A program made the translations under genes and the position numbers. The notes under the pieces were generated by a model. It was not told the origin of the DNA, did not search any database, and saw only the letters and a program-made list of their open reading frames with translations. 64,000 nucleotides of DNA from DTU072 sp050309775 (GTDB taxonomy: Bacteria; Bacillota; Clostridia; Christensenellales; DTU072), in contig JBNRMV010000005.1 in the NCBI GenBank assembly GCA_050309775.1, positions 99,366 through 163,365 on the forward strand. The letters run 5' to 3'. Below are positions 45,201 to 50,683 of this stretch, piece after piece. Within the stretch, counting starts at the first letter, position 1. Every line of letters begins with the position of its first letter.

Positions 45201-45683
45201 GCCAAGATTGCCAAAAGCCATGTTCCCCGAAGCCGTGACATTGTATATTGTGCCGTTGTTTGTGACGGTCAGAAGCGCCCTTGCTTGCGTCAAAGACGCG
45301 TTATAAAAATTCAAGTTCCTTACAACTCCGCTTCCGCCGATTTCAGAAAACATTGTAGTACGGGCATTGTATGCTGTATGTCCGTTGCCTTCAAAAACAC
45401 CGAAAAACTTTTTTGAAAAGGGATATACCGCCAGGTCAATGTCGCAGTTCAGCACAACGGTTTTGCCGTTGAAAGTATATGCCGAAGAAAGCGTGGCTAA
45501 TTTTCCCCAGTCGGAAGTTGTGTCAACGACCAACACACTGTTGCTGCCATAATAAGCTACAACATCGTTGCCTATTGCCGCCTCGGCGGTGTCGTTTGCA
45601 GGAAAAAAGTTTGCGCAAAACATAGCAACAATAAACATTATTGCAATAAGGGGTAAAATCAACTTTTTCTTCGATTTAGCCAA
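39231..45683 (-). CDS. Giant surface protein with GLUG and MBG repeats and a C-terminal membrane anchor
   Basis: About 2,150 residues. I choose the TTG at 45683 because GGAG lies six bases upstream; ATGs at 45701 and 45695 have no ribosome site. Signal peptide KSKKKLILPLIAIMFIVAMF, cut probably after TAEA. The first 850 residues alternate GLUG-type units (GGLVATNNGLIENC, GGIASFNAGLVEKC, GGIAGENNGNI). From about 900 to 1,900 there are about a dozen MBG-type repeats (YNITFEKGILTVANAQ, LNITKKELNLEI). The C-terminus has Ig-like parts, a PPEEEPPQRERDELLWLK spacer, a membrane helix and a basic tail KRRKVYNPYDAAEKRARKKK. There is no LPXTG. I infer a very long adhesin anchored by its C-terminal helix. 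First gene of the run to 29875. Confidence 0.88.
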   Translation of the reverse strand: MAKSKKKLILPLIAIMFIVAMFCANFFPANDTAEAAIGNDVVAYYGSNSVLVVDTTSDWGKLATLSSAYTFNGKTVVLNCDIDLAVYPFSKKFFGVFEGNGHTAYNARTTMFSEIGGSGVVRNLNFYNASLTQARALLTVTNNGTIYNVTASGNMAFGNLGGLVATNNGLIENCKSYLNICENTTSGLGISGGIAVSNYGTIRNSHYMGKAEITNSSRFGGIASFNAGLVEKCSAKIELVVNSIKSIDNMSVGGLVGVNGVPNNDNNRSAIKNGNAFIDVRYVSQEPINFSERALAVAGLIGKSDNTEMQYCYSDLYGEGELYGILYKTSGLQPIYQYVTPESPDTPYYEIIDYGFIGSAYINDCFSTALLQPDLYWEVEEGYEQEILPTTNSAITQAQLLNTDEDDLLSKINNDGIWQAAENQYPFLQGAFFDGAGTEEQPFIVADREDILLLQAFMYKSALSLYFLQTADIDFGLAAIAPLNIAMGFSGYYDGNDCVIYNFPATALFDKNFGQIRNLGFINGNQNNKIATNVGGTLSNCYTPSYRYGATFAHADIYGGRSFTLAETFGYTGVEPIVDITKDYALTGSGTQNDPYLIFTAAQLAGLSALAENTYAALANDIVVNSSAQPTKYSLNVESLIANLDGRGRSIIGLLNEPLVRTAITGSIKNVRLRGINISLDYTGMLCSVIDELGSAENITVYGSISGAESGGIAGENNGNIILAESHAYLSGLNSGGIAGKNNANITKSSFYGTAAYGIAAQGEHGSITHCFDGGGALMYDGGAVNSSLKANSSIQLIHNHVIEYESDILPVAQLRLFPQYDLSIWGYDYGNNICPTIKKPGKNYKEDIAQGYFASNLSYNRTYAPEQSLLISAIEHQLVINEIVRQSIVFEWLYNGVVFDPIESPYIVNAGTYLLNASFPGNDFVYQYTKTLTITIAKAPLPAPDFYGTGGILGVHTPYIYDGEDYDYTQIKAFNLDSVGMTEENYSYTLARGTTPVTYIRNVGYYTVSMTISSVNFTSFSGDFAVQVARANLNITMHDKTVNYLEEPPIYTFLSEAQTNSGATQQQIQTAQTNALAAIQTAGGAAVCAYTAGSNIGSYEISFAVTLTNYNVIVTKATLSVNAIPLPSQGIVFEDIQKEYEGEVIAIAAQLPEGVTASYINNNNRNVGSYTVQGIFSKPNYTDYTKEVLLTITAVELVIKPKDMQISYGALPPQYALDEIAFRGSDTAAVLSGQAVFEGAYIAGDDVGSYDILVHGLTAPNYNITFEKGILTVANAQMTDIFNYPDIELTYDGQQKTHPIDLLSYQTDAIYTYYLGEQLLAEAPTDSGVYTVAAYVTAINGNYANTQFLAQMTVNKADITVYFETEYTLEYDGQYHNISYEGELPLNDNFTIVQSGKNSANESFTSFKYAGRYNITTIFSGSRNYKDKTLLTVLNITKKELNLEITASAVYNKTNQTPSYVLDGVIDGDSVGVSWEYSLLGYGYEYAVNSVMNAGSYTTYPVSDNSNYQIVNNPVFSIRRLAVDYAPNYVEFVYGDYKDFVYAGRTYTSGRTFIIQRGFFVAETNESVDVEYYYAGPAAGIYNVTSVKDTPNFDFSIPEGAGTNRVTVQKRELTHSWNESHISVVYNGAIQQPFVLTIDNVVAGESVSTQIMSDGGLKNVGTYNIWAELEFSINYKLETQVVSLEITKAPLTIRANDKSVVRGTENINYTATVTGLRGTDTLSNMSRQLVYNCAYLPTSPVGLTLPITITPFELQNYEITFITGTLVVTPNEYPPMSMASRSFVYDGTVKSLSLNQALPQGATVSYQNNFKTQVGLYNVIATVIFPNSFMQTLTATLTITKATPVLFIQDIIMPYSVVAKLQNNDIIGVAMLNDIEVAGSFSWLGDTSLKRGINEYQVLFTPTDSHNFEEATTTVSVNGKPVREDALEFDTQSVILSDNNIYLTEVTNVTLTEEYADAELYLDGKKVSFITLAATGEYRIEIRYDGNTVFAKTFSVILQEDEEEPPIIPAGEGVFEISGGVFLENGVIQVEESQCFIRFKEGYEHLMLVQDGDVVSFILLYGNERSVKIQVVYDNIVVYSRSFNVVAPPEEEPPQRERDELLWLKVVGGIFGGGGAIVGLFFIIKKVIIKRRKVYNPYDAAEKRARKKK

Positions 45684-45722
45684 ATTGTACTCCATAGTCA
45701 TTTTATGCGCAAGTTAATAATA

Positions 45723-45752
45723 AGTATAGCACATCAAATTATACTCTTCCAA
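45723..45752 (-). promoter_or_regulatory. Promoter of the giant surface protein gene
   Basis: Minus strand TTGGAA (45747-45752), 18 bases, extended TGC-TATACT (45723-45728). The leader is about 30-40 bases. The adjacent 45753-45890 is AT-rich with no gene. Confidence 0.55.
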
Positions 45753-45890
45753 TAATAAAATTACAAATTATACTTAAATAAAACTTAAATTAAACTAATA
45801 AAATAATTTAGCAAAATAAAATAATTATTAGGTTTCAACAAAACCCTGTGTTTATGCTGCTGAAATATCAAATATAGTAGCCCAAAATTG

Positions 45891-45925
45891 GCATACGGAG
45901 ATTTTGTGTCAAAATCCCCGTATGC
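45891..45925. repeat. Long hairpin between the PadR unit and the surface protein promoter
   Basis: Two 16-base arms (45891-45906 and 45910-45925) pair with one mismatch around a 3-base loop; the outer part is GCATACGG/CCGTATGC. On the minus strand it follows the membrane-protein stop at 45948 by 22 bases, so it may terminate that transcript, but only AATTTT follows it. Confidence 0.55.
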
Positions 45926-45947
45926 AAAATGAATTCTATTCGTTGGC

Positions 45948-46721
45948 TTATTTTCTGTTCACTCTTGCCCGCACAGCCACGGCTAAAATAATTGCGTCAA
46001 CGATGACGGCAACCAGCACAATAAGCCAGTACGGGTGCCAAGTTATTATATGCAAGAAAGACAGCGATACATAAACCGCAACGGCCGCCGTCGGTATTAG
46101 CCCTAAAGTTGTTGCCAGCGCAGGGCGCATTCTTTTGGTGGAAATATCAATAATCAGCTCTGCCAACATCAAAAATGTCGGAAGAAACAGCATAATTATC
46201 CAACTTTTTGACCAGATACCCATTATAAGGGATACTCCCAGATACATTCCCACAGTCGCAAGGCTGACTGCCGACAGTAGCGAAACACGGGGAAGTACAA
46301 TTTTGTTTTTGGCAAGCCCCTTTGCGGCGCCGACCATCAGCATAAATACCAGTCCTGCAAATATACCTTCGACAACTATCAGCCATGTTATTTTCCAACC
46401 GCCCTTAAGAAAGCTGACGGCTAGGAATACTCCGATAAGAACCAATACATATATGGCAAAGTACAACAACTTTGTTGCGGCGTTTGCTACTTCTTTCTGT
46501 ATGATTGGTTTACTTCTCATGACCTTTAGGGTATCCTTAAAGCCGCTTATGGAGTTTATGCTCAATTTGAATACTTCGTCGTCGCTCTTGCCTGCCGCTT
46601 TGAGTTCCTCGGCTTTTTCCATCAGCGTACCCAGCAATTCGTCTTTTAAGTCATTTACTTCGCGTGACTTTGGCAAGCCCTTGAATTCTTTTGATAAATA
46701 AGCCTCAAATCTTTCAATCAT
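45948..46721 (-). CDS. Membrane protein with N-terminal HAAS-type helical domain, partner of PadR
   Basis: 257 residues. Residues 1-80 are helical and charged (FEAYLSKEFKGLPKSREVNDLKDELLGTLMEKAEEL), like the HAAS/DUF1700 signalling domain that often sits next to PadR regulators. Then come about six membrane segments. GGGAGG precedes the ATG, which overlaps the PadR stop by 8 bases. In other bacteria such pairs control or sense an envelope state; the ligand is unknown. Confidence 0.8.
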   Translation of the reverse strand: MIERFEAYLSKEFKGLPKSREVNDLKDELLGTLMEKAEELKAAGKSDDEVFKLSINSISGFKDTLKVMRSKPIIQKEVANAATKLLYFAIYVLVLIGVFLAVSFLKGGWKITWLIVVEGIFAGLVFMLMVGAAKGLAKNKIVLPRVSLLSAVSLATVGMYLGVSLIMGIWSKSWIIMLFLPTFLMLAELIIDISTKRMRPALATTLGLIPTAAVAVYVSLSFLHIITWHPYWLIVLVAVIVDAIILAVAVRARVNRK

Positions 46722-47055
46722 TGTTATTCCCTCCCAAAATTAAATTGTCAAGTATGCTCTTCAGCTTTTTCCACTCTTCCCTCTTTTCTGCATAGAGCTT
46801 TCTGCCCTTTTCTGTTATGGAATAATAGCGCCGCCTTGCGCCGCCTACCCCATCTCCCCAGTAAGTCGCCAGCAAACCATCATTTTCCATTCTGCGGAAC
46901 GCCGTATATATGGTGGCGTCCTTTATGTCAACCAGACCTTGACCGTTGTCTACAATATCCTTGCTGATTTCGTAGCCATAACTGTCCTTCTCTGAAAGCA
47001 TACGCAAAATAATAGTTTCGGTATGGCCCCGTAAAAAATCATTGTTCTGCGCCAT
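46714..47055 (-). CDS. PadR-family transcriptional regulator
   Basis: 113 residues, short PadR-s type. Winged-helix pattern: GHTETIILRMLSEKDSYGYEISKDI, then IKDATIYTAFRRMENDGLLATYW (recognition helix) and the wing GGARRRYYSITEKGRKLYAEKREEWKKL, with a short C-terminal dimer helix. AGGAGGG lies before the ATG. A perfect palindrome sits between its -10 box and the ribosome site, so autoregulation is likely. Confidence 0.93.
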   Translation of the reverse strand: MAQNNDFLRGHTETIILRMLSEKDSYGYEISKDIVDNGQGLVDIKDATIYTAFRRMENDGLLATYWGDGVGGARRRYYSITEKGRKLYAEKREEWKKLKSILDNLILGGNNND

Positions 47056-47066
47056 GTACCCTCCTT

Positions 47067-47087
47067 GTATATAAACTGTTTATATAC
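47067..47087. promoter_or_regulatory. Perfect palindromic operator, probable PadR binding site
   Basis: Arms GTATATAAAC and GTTTATATAC, exact reverse complements, around a single central base. It starts right behind the -10 box of the padR promoter and ends just before AGGAGG, so a bound repressor would block transcription start. AT-rich palindromes with GTAT/ATAC ends fit what is known of PadR sites. Confidence 0.65.
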
Positions 47088-47116
47088 ATAATATCATTAT
47101 CTATTCATCATTGCAA
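47088..47116 (-). promoter_or_regulatory. Promoter of the PadR-membrane protein unit
   Basis: Minus strand TTGCAA (47111-47116), 17 bases, TATTAT (47088-47093). The predicted start falls inside the palindrome. Confidence 0.6.
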
Positions 47117-47152
47117 TAGGTTTTACAAAATTTTTTGAAAATTTATTAAAAA

Positions 47153-47189
47153 AATATAAAAACGCCCAATGTTCACAACATTGAGCGTT
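47153..47189 (-). terminator. Terminator of the ten-gene operon that starts at 57923
   Basis: Minus strand arms AACGC-CAATGTT type (47177-47189 and 47161-47173, one mismatch, 3-base loop) followed by TTTTTATATTTTTTT. Placed 20 bases past the stop at 47209. Confidence 0.85.
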
Positions 47190-47208
47190 GATTTATGCGT
47201 TTGTGCAA

Positions 47209-47619
47209 TTATTCTTCTTGTTCTGAACTAAGTTTTTTCATTGCCGTCAAGATGCTGTCTTTTGCCACCTGAAGATGCTCATTGACATCGCTAAGCATTT
47301 TGTACAGGTTTTTCATGGTATTTGTGGCATATTCTGTTTGTATTTCGTATGCCTTTTGGACAATTTCTTCGGCGCGTCTTTCGGCTTCTTTTACCACTTC
47401 GGTTTCGGAAAGCATCTGCTCCCTTCTTTTCTCCGCAAGCGCAACAATGTTTTGCGCCTTTTGGGTTTCTTCACGAATGCGTTTCTCGTTCAGCGCTTCG
47501 GGCAAACTTGCTCTTATTCTTTCGGTATAAGATAAAATAGCGTTTTTGTCCAGCGCAAAAATTTTCTTTGATTTTATTTCGTTTTCGATATAATTTAACA
47601 ATAAATTGATGTCTTCCAT
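47209..47619 (-). CDS. Coiled-coil protein downstream of coaD (ATP synthase B/H-like)
   Basis: 136 residues. Residues 45-110 are a charged coiled coil (IREETQKAQNIVALAEKRREQMLSE and on) of the sort found in F-type ATPase subunit B and DivIVA-like proteins. In many Clostridia a protein of this size, often labelled ATPase, lies directly after coaD, which is the same order here. The gene starts 3 bases after the RsmD-CoaD stop with AAGGAG. Function unknown; a link to cell division or envelope growth is only a guess. Confidence 0.75.
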   Translation of the reverse strand: MEDINLLLNYIENEIKSKKIFALDKNAILSYTERIRASLPEALNEKRIREETQKAQNIVALAEKRREQMLSETEVVKEAERRAEEIVQKAYEIQTEYATNTMKNLYKMLSDVNEHLQVAKDSILTAMKKLSSEQEE

Positions 47620-47622
47620 AAT

Positions 47623-48627
47623 TTACTCCTTTAGTATTCTTATTGCGCCCTCGTCCACAAGGGTAGAAATGTCTTTTTGTTCGTCAAGGTTTTTGCGCAC
47701 CAGAGTACTGCTGACTGCGCTTATCGCCGGCATGATTATTGTTGTCACGCCGCCGTTAAGGAAGTTGTATTCCGCCATTTGGCGCTCATACTCCATGTCC
47801 TCAGCGTTTCGTGCGCCTCTTAAAATATATTGTATATCATTTTTGCGGCAGTAGTCAATAGCCAAGCCGTCATAGCTGTCGACAATTATGTCATTTTTGT
47901 CGTCATTTAGCGCAGAGTTTATGATTTCCACACGCTTTTCAATGGAAAACCGCGCCGTTTTATCTTTGTTGATGAGCAAAACAATATAAATTGCCTCAAA
48001 CCCGACTTCACGCGCCTTGCGCACAAGAGAATGATGCCCTGTCGTGAACGGGTCAAAAGTGCCTGTTATTGCCGCTCTTTTTTGCCGTCTATAAAAATCT
48101 ATGGCGGACAGCGCATATTTGCGGCTGTCATTGTGCAAAAAGGCGGAACTTTCGGCTGCCGGGTACTGCTTGTCCCGTTCTATGGCGACTATGCCGCCAT
48201 AAGCCAAAATGCCGGCTTTGCTCAATTGTTCAAGGATTTTTTCGCCGGCGTTTTTGCCATATGGAGGGTCGGCAAAAACAACATTTAGACTCTCTCCCCT
48301 GTCCTTTAACAAATTCAGCGCCCTTTCGTAACTCATATGGAGTATTTCATAATTACCTTGAATGCCGCTCAGATTCTTTTTTATCAGCGCCACAGCTTGC
48401 GCACTTGTTTCGGCAAAATATACCTTTTTGGCACCCCTTGACAAGCATTCTATGCCTATTGCGCCGCTGCCCGAAAAGGCGTCAAGAAAGACGCATTGTT
48501 CGTCAATATGGTTATATAAAATATTGAACAACGCTTCCTTGGCTCTGTCCGTTGTCGGTCTTATGTCGGAACCTTGCGGCGGAGCAATGAGTTTTTTGCC
48601 GCGGTACTTGCCGCTTATTATCCTCAA
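47623..48627 (-). CDS. RsmD-CoaD fusion: 16S rRNA m2G966 methyltransferase and pantetheine-phosphate adenylyltransferase
   Basis: 334 residues in one uninterrupted frame. Residues 1-182 are RsmD (SAM site DAFSGSGAIG, catalytic DPPYG at 120-124, N-terminal RIISGKYRGKKL). Residues 184-334 are CoaD: AAITGTFDPFTTGHHSLV with the nucleotide-binding T/HxGH, RGARNAEDMEYERQMAEYN and AISAVSSTLVRK. The two are joined with no linker, and no ATG, GTG or TTG exists at the junction, so CoaD cannot be made alone by normal initiation. Elsewhere rsmD and coaD are adjacent separate genes (ylbH-ylbI). RsmD methylates G966 of 16S rRNA; CoaD makes dephospho-CoA. Start is TTG after GAGGAGGAG, overlapping the cyclo-ligase stop. 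Confidence 0.9.
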   Translation of the reverse strand: MRIISGKYRGKKLIAPPQGSDIRPTTDRAKEALFNILYNHIDEQCVFLDAFSGSGAIGIECLSRGAKKVYFAETSAQAVALIKKNLSGIQGNYEILHMSYERALNLLKDRGESLNVVFADPPYGKNAGEKILEQLSKAGILAYGGIVAIERDKQYPAAESSAFLHNDSRKYALSAIDFYRRQKRAAITGTFDPFTTGHHSLVRKAREVGFEAIYIVLLINKDKTARFSIEKRVEIINSALNDDKNDIIVDSYDGLAIDYCRKNDIQYILRGARNAEDMEYERQMAEYNFLNGGVTTIIMPAISAVSSTLVRKNLDEQKDISTLVDEGAIRILKE

Positions 48628-49157
48628 AGCGTCTCCTCCTCTGTGATTATCATATCCATTTTTATGTCGTTGCTGTCGATTATTATGCCCATCAATTTTT
48701 GAATAGAGAAAGCCAGCGCAATTTTTTTGCCCGGGAAGCCTTGCAAAAATCTGTCATAATAGCCCTTACCCTGCCCCAATCTGTTGCGTTCAGCGTCAAA
48801 CCCCACCAACGGAATTATGGCAATATCGGGCATAAAATCGCTTATAACAGCGTTTTGCGGCTCTTTTATGCCGTACTTTCCTTTTGTTAGCGGTGTTATG
48901 GGAAATATCTCCGCAAGGCGCATTTCCTCCCTTGTGACGGGAACAAAAACTCTTTTGCCTTCCTTGAACGCACGCTCAACTATGGGAAAGGTGTCAACTT
49001 CTTTGTCGGTACTTAAATAAATAAAAATGCTTTCTGCAAGTTCGTATTCTTCCAGTTCAAACAACTTTTTTGCAATAATTTCTGAAGATTTGTGGCGGTT
49101 GGTAAATTGCGCCGTTCTTTGGCGCAGTATTTGTCTTTGTTGCGTCTTGTCAGTCAT
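48624..49157 (-). CDS. 5-formyltetrahydrofolate cyclo-ligase
   Basis: 177 residues from the ATG at 49157, which overlaps the alanine racemase stop (ATGA); a longer frame upstream lies inside alr. It converts 5-formyl-THF to 5,10-methenyl-THF with ATP. LGQGKGYYDRFL is the diagnostic ATP/folate motif, with AIIPLVGFD just before it and basic RQILRQRTAQF at the N-terminus. Confidence 0.93.
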   Translation of the reverse strand: MTDKTQQRQILRQRTAQFTNRHKSSEIIAKKLFELEEYELAESIFIYLSTDKEVDTFPIVERAFKEGKRVFVPVTREEMRLAEIFPITPLTKGKYGIKEPQNAVISDFMPDIAIIPLVGFDAERNRLGQGKGYYDRFLQGFPGKKIALAFSIQKLMGIIIDSNDIKMDMIITEEETL

Positions 49158-50203
49158 AAGTAAAAAATCCTCTTCATTCGCCCTTTGAAAGCCGTCATAA
49201 TGACATATGGTATGGTGCCGCAGTGCGCCGCCATTGCTTCGGCATCGTTTTCTTCGCCCAAAAGCACTACCTCGTCGCCCTCGCTTGCGGATATGCCGTC
49301 CAGAATGACAAACGAAAGGTCCATACAAATGCTTCCGATAAGGCGGGTAAAACAGCCGTTTACAAGCACTTTGAATCCGCTTGCCGCGCGGCTTATGCCG
49401 TCAAAATAACCGCCCCTTATAATACCTATTTTACCATCTTTTTCTGCAACATACAAGCCCGAATAGCCTACTTTATCCCCGGCGCGCACATTTTTGATAC
49501 AGATTATCGGCGCCGTCACGCTCATAGCCTTACGCAGACAAAACGCCTGCGAACGGTTGGGCATATATCCGTACATAATCAGTCCGGTACGCACCTCGTC
49601 ATATAAGAACCTTGCGCCATACATAAGCCCGGAGCTTGCGGAGGCGTTTTTGGGCAGTATTCCTGTTTTTTCCTCAATAATAGAACAGTATTTTTCAAAC
49701 CTTTTGGCTTGTATCAGAATATTGTCAAAATCTGAATGAGCAAAATGCGTTGACAGCGAACAAACTTTCAAGCGGTTATTTTTTATCATTTCCGCAGCGG
49801 CTTTGACGGTCTCCAACTCGTTTATGCCCATTCTGTTCATGCCGCTGTCAAGTTTCAGGTCTATTCCTGTTTGCGGGTACTGCACCGCCACCTTTTCAAG
49901 CGTTGCCAAATCCCCTACCATAGGACATAAATTAAAAGTGACGGCTTGTTGCAGTTCCTCTGCGACAAATCCCGTCACCTTGATTGGTTTTTTTATGCCC
50001 AATTCGCGCAAGGCTATGCCTTCCTGCGCCGTACTGACACCAAAACAATCGATGTCGTCCTCAATATATTTTGTCAAAAGCATACCATGATTGTACGCTT
50101 CCGCCTTTACCATCGCCGTAAGCATTCTGCCGCCGATTGCCGCCCTTACCTTATGTATGTTGTGCCTTATTGCAGCAATATCCGTGTGTATGGTAAGTTT
50201 AAT
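49154..50203 (-). CDS. alr: Alanine racemase, probable ATT start codon
   Basis: The first standard start (ATG 50125) would cut off the conserved N-terminus. Upstream in frame, the codons read ...TIHTDIAAIRHNIHKVRAAIGGRM, the expected 'IDldAlrhNi' strand and helix of Alr, preceded by GGAGG and an ATT at 50203 (4-base spacing; CTG at 50206 is the alternative). From ATT the protein has 350 residues. Pyridoxal lysine is in TAMVKAEAYNHG; the catalytic Tyr region is VGYSGLY, with GGYFDGISR and GSICMDLSFV following. It makes D-alanine for peptidoglycan. Within the large operon it overlaps the cyclo-ligase gene. Confidence 0.85.
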   Translation of the reverse strand: MKLTIHTDIAAIRHNIHKVRAAIGGRMLTAMVKAEAYNHGMLLTKYIEDDIDCFGVSTAQEGIALRELGIKKPIKVTGFVAEELQQAVTFNLCPMVGDLATLEKVAVQYPQTGIDLKLDSGMNRMGINELETVKAAAEMIKNNRLKVCSLSTHFAHSDFDNILIQAKRFEKYCSIIEEKTGILPKNASASSGLMYGARFLYDEVRTGLIMYGYMPNRSQAFCLRKAMSVTAPIICIKNVRAGDKVGYSGLYVAEKDGKIGIIRGGYFDGISRAASGFKVLVNGCFTRLIGSICMDLSFVILDGISASEGDEVVLLGEENDAEAMAAHCGTIPYVIMTAFKGRMKRIFYL

Positions 50204-50218
50204 CAGACCTCCGAATAT

Positions 50219-50641
50219 TTATAATATATTGCGGTCTATCAGGTCTATGCCATTATCCTTCAATACTTTTGCGACAAAGTCGTTGTCGTCCACCTTGATG
50301 AGTATGATTGCCTTTTTCTCCGTCGGTCTGACAAAGGAATAAAGATAGCCGATGTTTATGCCCTCTTTGGCAAGTATGTCAATAACCCTCTGCATTGCGC
50401 CCGGCTTGTCGTCAACTTCAAAGCCCACAAGGTAGGTGGATGCGATGTTAAAACCGCATTCTTTAAGCACCTTAGCCGCCTTTTCGTTGTCGTCCGTAAT
50501 TACTCTCAAAATTCCATAATCGGTAGTATCGGCTATTGACATGGCTATCATGTTGATGTTTGCGCCGGCTAAGCACGCAGCAAATTCGTTTATTCTGCCT
50601 GCGCGGTTTTCTAAAAATACTGCTATTTGGTTTACAAACAT
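50219..50641 (-). CDS. Tandem ACT-domain protein
   Basis: 140 residues, two ACT domains: QIAVFLENRAGRINEFAACLAGANINMIAMSIADTTDYGILRVI (1-66) and YLVGFEVDDKPGAMQRVIDILAKEGINIGYLYSF (70-140). ACT domains bind amino acids. In other anaerobes such a protein commonly lies next to phenylacetate-CoA ligase and iorAB, as here, so it probably senses an aromatic or branched-chain amino acid. AGGAGG sits before the ATG. Confidence 0.9.
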   Translation of the reverse strand: MFVNQIAVFLENRAGRINEFAACLAGANINMIAMSIADTTDYGILRVITDDNEKAAKVLKECGFNIASTYLVGFEVDDKPGAMQRVIDILAKEGINIGYLYSFVRPTEKKAIILIKVDDNDFVAKVLKDNGIDLIDRNIL

Positions 50642-50683
50642 AAATCCTCCTAATTTAATCTATTCTTAATAGTGCGGTTTTTA

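Noticed and set aside
45684..45701. ATG starts at 45701 and 45695 for the giant surface protein
   Set aside because: No ribosome site precedes them, whereas GGAG sits six bases before the TTG at 45683, which begins a good signal peptide.
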